Of a stretch of 64,000 bases of DNA, positions 52,401 to 58,400 are shown in pieces. The position numbers were made by a program, and so were the translations under genes. This DNA comes from Fasciola hepatica (taxonomy: Eukaryota > Platyhelminthes > Trematoda > Plagiorchiida > Fasciolidae): positions 3,410,001 to 3,474,000 of the forward strand of contig CANUEZ040000014.1 in assembly GCA_948099385.1 (NCBI GenBank). The letters run 5' to 3'. How positions within the stretch are numbered: position 1 is the first letter of the stretch; each line of letters starts with the position of its first letter. A model generated the notes under the pieces. The model was not told where the DNA came from. It was given only the letters and a program-made list of their open reading frames with translations, and searched no databases.

Positions 52401-55400
52401 CTACCCAAGCAACGCTGAGGTCATGAGGAAAGTATTAGGCTCATAAACCAGATCATTAAATGGAACATTTAAGCTCACCAGGCTTATATGTTTGAGACAC
52501 GCGTTGCGCATGTCCCCTGTCAAGATGTTACGTTTGCTGAGGCGTGTAACGGTTAGAACGTAAGTAACGGTAGTCAGTCCATCAATGTAAGAAAAGGTAT
52601 GGAAACCTAACCAGTGGACTTGGCCGTGTAGGACGTGTTAGACTTCCTGGGTGGGATCCAAGAGACCCTCCCACTTAGTGATTAAATGTGCTGGAGAACG
52701 TGGCAAGGTATCTCGACCAGAGGCACTTTTTATGTACAAACATCCTTTGCCAACATGGTACTATTTATAACTCCCCTTACTCTTTTCAAACTTTTTTATT
52801 ATTTTTGACTGACGTTACTGTCGAGAGATAGCAACCAAACTCGCAGCATCCAGTGCATGTTTAATAGTTGTCTGAACTAAAAGGGACTGAAAAAAGTATC
52901 TTTTACATGATGGGTCTAATTAGGATCTGATGAGATAAGTACATCAAGATGTGTATAGAATTGGGCTCTTCCCACTTTTGAACCCCTTATCATGAATGTT
53001 GAATAATGTGTTTTTGAGTTGGATTAACTATCTATAAGCACATTTTGCGATTAAGTGCCAGCTTGGCTGCTTCGAACCATTCCGTCACGGTACAGATAGG
53101 CCGTTGCTTGAGGAAGAACAACACCAAACGTGACGTACGTAGGTTATCTATCCAGTCTAAATCTAGCTAATCAGCCAAGCTTCAATGACTCCTCACCTAA
53201 CGCAGAAAGAATCCAAGATTCTTGAAATGAAACGACACCATAGCTCACATATTCTAAAGACTACAGCAAATAGCTGATATCGAACATTTTTTTTGTGATT
53301 GAACGGATATTAGACGATAGAATCAGCGGGACGAGAGATGATTTACTATGCTCTTAGAGAAAGCAACTTTCCATTCAGCTTTATGTTTATGAACTTTTCC
53401 TACCGTTTTATTCTTTTTTCAATTTATTCCTCACCCAAGGAGAAAAGCAGCATAATTCCGCATTTCTATTAGGTCGAGTAATATCCGGCACCATAATCAA
53501 AACGCTCGCGCTGTACAGTGTATTCTTCGAAAGTGCGTTGGCCCCTGGTGCTTCGAATTTCTGATACTGTTACTGAAAACAGTTAAAGCAGTTAGATTTT
53601 GACTTTTCCCGAATTCTCGGGAGAGAAACAGCGATCCATTATCCGCTTGAGAACACTGTGAACCACACCGGAATTTAGAAACTATATATCAGAAAGTGCT
53701 ATTTAAGCCACAATTGATCGGATAAAGCTAACCATGCAATTCGTACATGATCATCAAGGACACAACACTAATGTGAAAGTGAAAACAGTGGAATGCGATG
53801 TAAACAAGCACAAATCATTAACGACAGCCAAAAAGAGCACAGCCAAATTCATAGTCCCGCTGGTTTCATTTCTCGTATTATTGTTTTACATAGACGTATT
53901 TGAATTTTATTGTTTTGTAATATGCGTCATACTGCGACCTAACCAAACAGTCGTGGGCATAATTGTAGCAACTGTGACTTTTCTTTTAGAAGCTGTTCCA
54001 GGAGAAGCATGTTAGTCAAACTACTGGCTACTGCAAAGAGGAATCACATAAAAGATAACTAGATAAACTCTGAATAGATCATTCTCAGAAAAACCGGTTC
54101 CTATTCTTTGCTCTTATCAATCCCTGAGACGTCTCTCTCATATACCGAATGAGAAGAAGAATTCGCTAGTAGATCGTTCATTTGTCGTTTCATTAATAAG
54201 TGGAATCATATAGTTCATGACATAACTATATATTGTTACTAAACTGTAACTATATTTCTTCAAGTGCTGATGTAATTCAGTTTGAAATCACTATACACCA
54301 TCTGCCCCTATACCTTGGACCACGAAAGCCTTCACGGTGTTAACAGTAAGGGTTGCTTTAAGGTTCAAAGGAGACATATATGATCAATAAATTTGCTCAT
54401 ATTTAGTATTTCACCTTCTAGTTTGTCTAAGACATGCGTGTTACTAAAGAATCATCGAATACAAATAAGGCTTAAGACTAAGGAGTTACTTCATTCACCA
54501 ATTATCAGTGGATGCTTCTTTATTTACGGGCAATCAGTTATCGAACCTGCAAACATGTATATCGATGTCTAAAATACACCTCTGATAAATAAAAACAGAT
54601 GATATTTCGACATTTGGTACTGCAAGGATTGCCAATGTTATTATTATCAGTGGTGTCAGGAACTTTCAGATTTCTGCCGATGAACGATTTTTCACATGCT
54701 ACTTTAGTAATCATCGTGGAAAAGGTGAAAACGGAACCCGGAGAGATCTTAGACCAGTAGAATCGAAATGGATTGATGGATGGCGACAGATTTCTTAGGC
54801 CGTGCAATATTGTTGTAGTTAGGTTCTTGCTACTAGCAATTAGTAAGCAGTAAAGAGTAGGGTACATCAGATTTCTCGGTGATTGTCTCAAACCAGCTTG
54901 ACTCGTGAAAGAATACACCATACAACTGAAATCATTTTATCCAATTCTTTGTTTTCATTGATTAGCCTATTCTTTGTCTTGTGTTTTATCCTTCCCCCTT
55001 CATCAATAGTCAAAAATCAACACTCGGTGCGGGTGCAATGCAATTGAATTCCCTTACCTAAATGGAAGTTTACCATTTTGTTTGGCTATGAGCTCGTTCG
55101 TGTACAGAGGAGGCTGTGAAGATCACACAAACATATCACGAAGCCAGTCAGATACCACTGTCTCCCCCGAGCCTAACCGGTCACCAAAGAACTCATCAAT
55201 CCACAGGAACCCAACCGAAATTTGTTATCAGGAGCTGGAAACTGTCAAAAGGCATGTGGCTTGTAAATCTGAGGTGACCAAACACTTCCAGGTCAGCGTG
55301 TATGGTTTTAATTAACATCGTTTTTCCATATGATGTCCAATTTTTCCTGCTCCATATTAAGTGTCATTCTTTTTCTGAGATTCTGAGCAGTAGGAGTAGA

Positions 55401-58400
55401 GGGTGTCAAACAAGGAATCTTCCCAAGTCCAATAACAGATTTTGGTTAATTCAGAGAGTTAGGCAACACACAAATTTGGATTACGGTTGTATTCAAAAGA
55501 CAGAGAGAAAAGAATATTCTCCAGTAGTGCATGCAAAACACGTAGGTGAGTAGGGTTGTCTTGTAATGATGGTAGATTTGCTACTAGGGCTTCCTCCTCC
55601 AGTTAGCCGTATGGAATACATTTCGTTCATGAATCCATACCGCTGGCCTTCAAGTCCAACATTGAACCACTTCATTCGAATAATCCATTTTTGTGGGATA
55701 TTTTGGGCTAGATCAAGCTGACATTTTATTCGATGGACAGTAGGAAGAATAAATTGATCGAGGAATTTCTCATGCTGTTATTCATATAACACAGACCATA
55801 GAAACGAATTAAGTACCGGGCACTATTTTTACCTATGTTGTTGACGTTTTTTATATCTTTCTAAAGTAATCAGTGATATGGCTCGAGTTCGACTAAAAAA
55901 CACATCTTATAGTCATCTCCTAATATCTTCCATCCACTTAACTTGAAACAAAAAAACCTATTTTATTGGATAAATTTAGAACGATATACAAACTCAACTG
56001 GGATTCCAGTAGTAATTGGAGGATAATCACCCGAAAACCATTCAAATCCCAGACTATCTCCTCATTTGGGCTTTCATTCATTCAATTTTCTGTCCAACTG
56101 ACGCTCTATCTCGTTCAAAGGGTGATGTGGTCCCATCGTGCACTTTGCCGTGCACCTTCTTCTCCTACGAAACCGATCGATCCGCGTCCGTATGGCCTAC
56201 CAAATCTTGGCAATTGAGTTGGTTGGGCACCAAAGTCGGCCGTACACTTGTCAATCGACCGGATATGGAAAGTTATCGCAGAGCACGTAAACTGCTCACC
56301 ATACCCGGTGGTGAGGCTGAGGCAAAAACTATTCTGGCCAGTAGTAGTGTGCTGGAGCAGAATTTGTTAGCCATCATGCTTATTCGACCGAATTTGAATT
56401 TGCACAATGTGAGTTACCGCCAAGCTCTCTCGTTCTCTCGCTCGTCACTCATTCGATCTCTGTCAAATTCGCTTTACAGTGACACTAGTCTTACATTTTA
56501 TCCATCGAATGTCTAATTTGCTTTACTTTTAAGGGTACTTTGAGTTAAATTTCCATGTTTTATATCTGAATCTTCTTGGCTCGAAAGATTAACTCAGTTG
56601 TAGGAGGTAATTAGTATTAATGAATAGTTTCAGAAATTAGAGATTTTAACTAGTTAACGAATGTATCATATGATTCATTGTGCAGTATCAAAGCTCAACT
56701 TATCGGCTGTTTCATCCTTGCCGGGAATCACTAGCAGTGCACAGCCCCCGAGTCTCAAATTCGGATTCAAAGCCAAGATGAGAGACTATCCGTCGAATAC
56801 CTTACCACCAGGTTATCTTGGTTAGCTCTCAACGGTCTGTTTGGTGCCCCTCCGACACCGGCTTTTGAACTGCCTATTGACTGACTTCTATGATAGACGG
56901 CTTCCCCTTAGCAAATGATTTTTAACACCGTATCAAGTCCCGCCTCATCACCGAAAATCAGTGGAAACACCACTGACGGTACAGCTGTTTCGTGCGCACT
57001 GCCAGGAATTGACGGCAGTTGTCAATATCCCTTGAGTCTCAGACAACACTTAAACCCCGTCGGCATGACTGCGAGCCATGTCCAATAACCGGTGAACGTT
57101 ACTTACGATATTTTCACGTTTAAATGTTAGTGATATGCATGGTCAGCCTCGGGTATTGATAGATATTTTCCAGTTGTGAATCTTCAAACTCGATATCCCT
57201 ATGAGCCTGAAAATAAAGCAAAGAAATTCGCTTATTGAATTCAATCTACTGCATGAGTATTACGCCTCAGTAGACACGCAAAGGTAGGCTGTATTAAACA
57301 TAAACTCTATGGTATTACCCTAGTTCTGAGAAACAACAGTATACATCAAGCACGGCCTCTACAAAAACCTAAAAAATATAGAATCTTACATCTGGATCGA
57401 TCAGGTTAGGGATCACCCTTCCCAAGACTGGTTCACGTAGTAGTTATCGACTAATTAAGTCCTCATGTTTCCCCGCGAGTAGAACGATAAGCAGTATAAA
57501 TTAAAACTTCAAAGTTTCATCCGTTCATGAAAATCTCTGGAAGCCTTGGTGTATTTGCTCTATTCAGCTTGACAAAACTATTGGCATTCTGGGTCGGAAT
57601 GGTTTGAACTCAGGAAGTACAGTCAAAAAAGCTTGACCTGAATCACGTAGTTCAGAACCCTATTTGTTCTAATATATCCGTTCTAGTCCTTAGAAGAAAT
57701 CACTGGTGCTCATTGTGTCCTATTTATGTGCCCACCGAAGCGTGAACATAACAACGGAAATCCACTTCACTGACAAACTAATTAGCTAGCCTCATTCCAG
57801 AGTGGTGAGAAAGCAACCGGCGCAAGACCAAATAAGACACACGTCAATCAACAACACACGAGCACTCGTTTCGACAGTTCATTTGTTGAACCCACTTATC
57901 ACAGGGGTTTCGTCGTGTCGTGCGAGTAAGGGGAATGAATTTCTTCTTCTTCTTGTCCTTGAATTTACTGCGGTTCGGATGTAAACCTCGTTGTCTAGAC
58001 TATAGATCATTTATTAAGCTTTGCATTGTGATTCTCTTGTTCTTTTGAGATTGATGTTTGTTCTGTCCCAAGCTGTGCTCTGAAATACTGACTCACAAGA
58101 GACTCCCGTAGTTCAGGATTTTCTGTAGTATAGGTTATCAGCAAGCATTCTTGATCCTGGTACGACACCCTATAACCAGTGCATTAGTCACCCACGTTGA
58201 CAGTTTATAGATAATTTTAATCATGCTAGAGGTACCAATCATTTGCAATATTATTTGACATTTTAATATTACTCGTCAACTCTTTTTCATCATTTTCGTC
58301 AGTTCTAAACGAATTACTCGTCAAATCCTGTCGATTTGAAGTAAATATATGCTAGAAAACGGAGCTATTGGTTCACGTGCGCACTGCTCACCAGTTTATC

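Noticed and set aside
56016..56120. In-frame extension upstream of exon C
   Set aside because: Open by chance. The chosen acceptor keeps phase 0 and puts the C-x-x-x-C block at the family spacing. An earlier acceptor remains possible but has no support.
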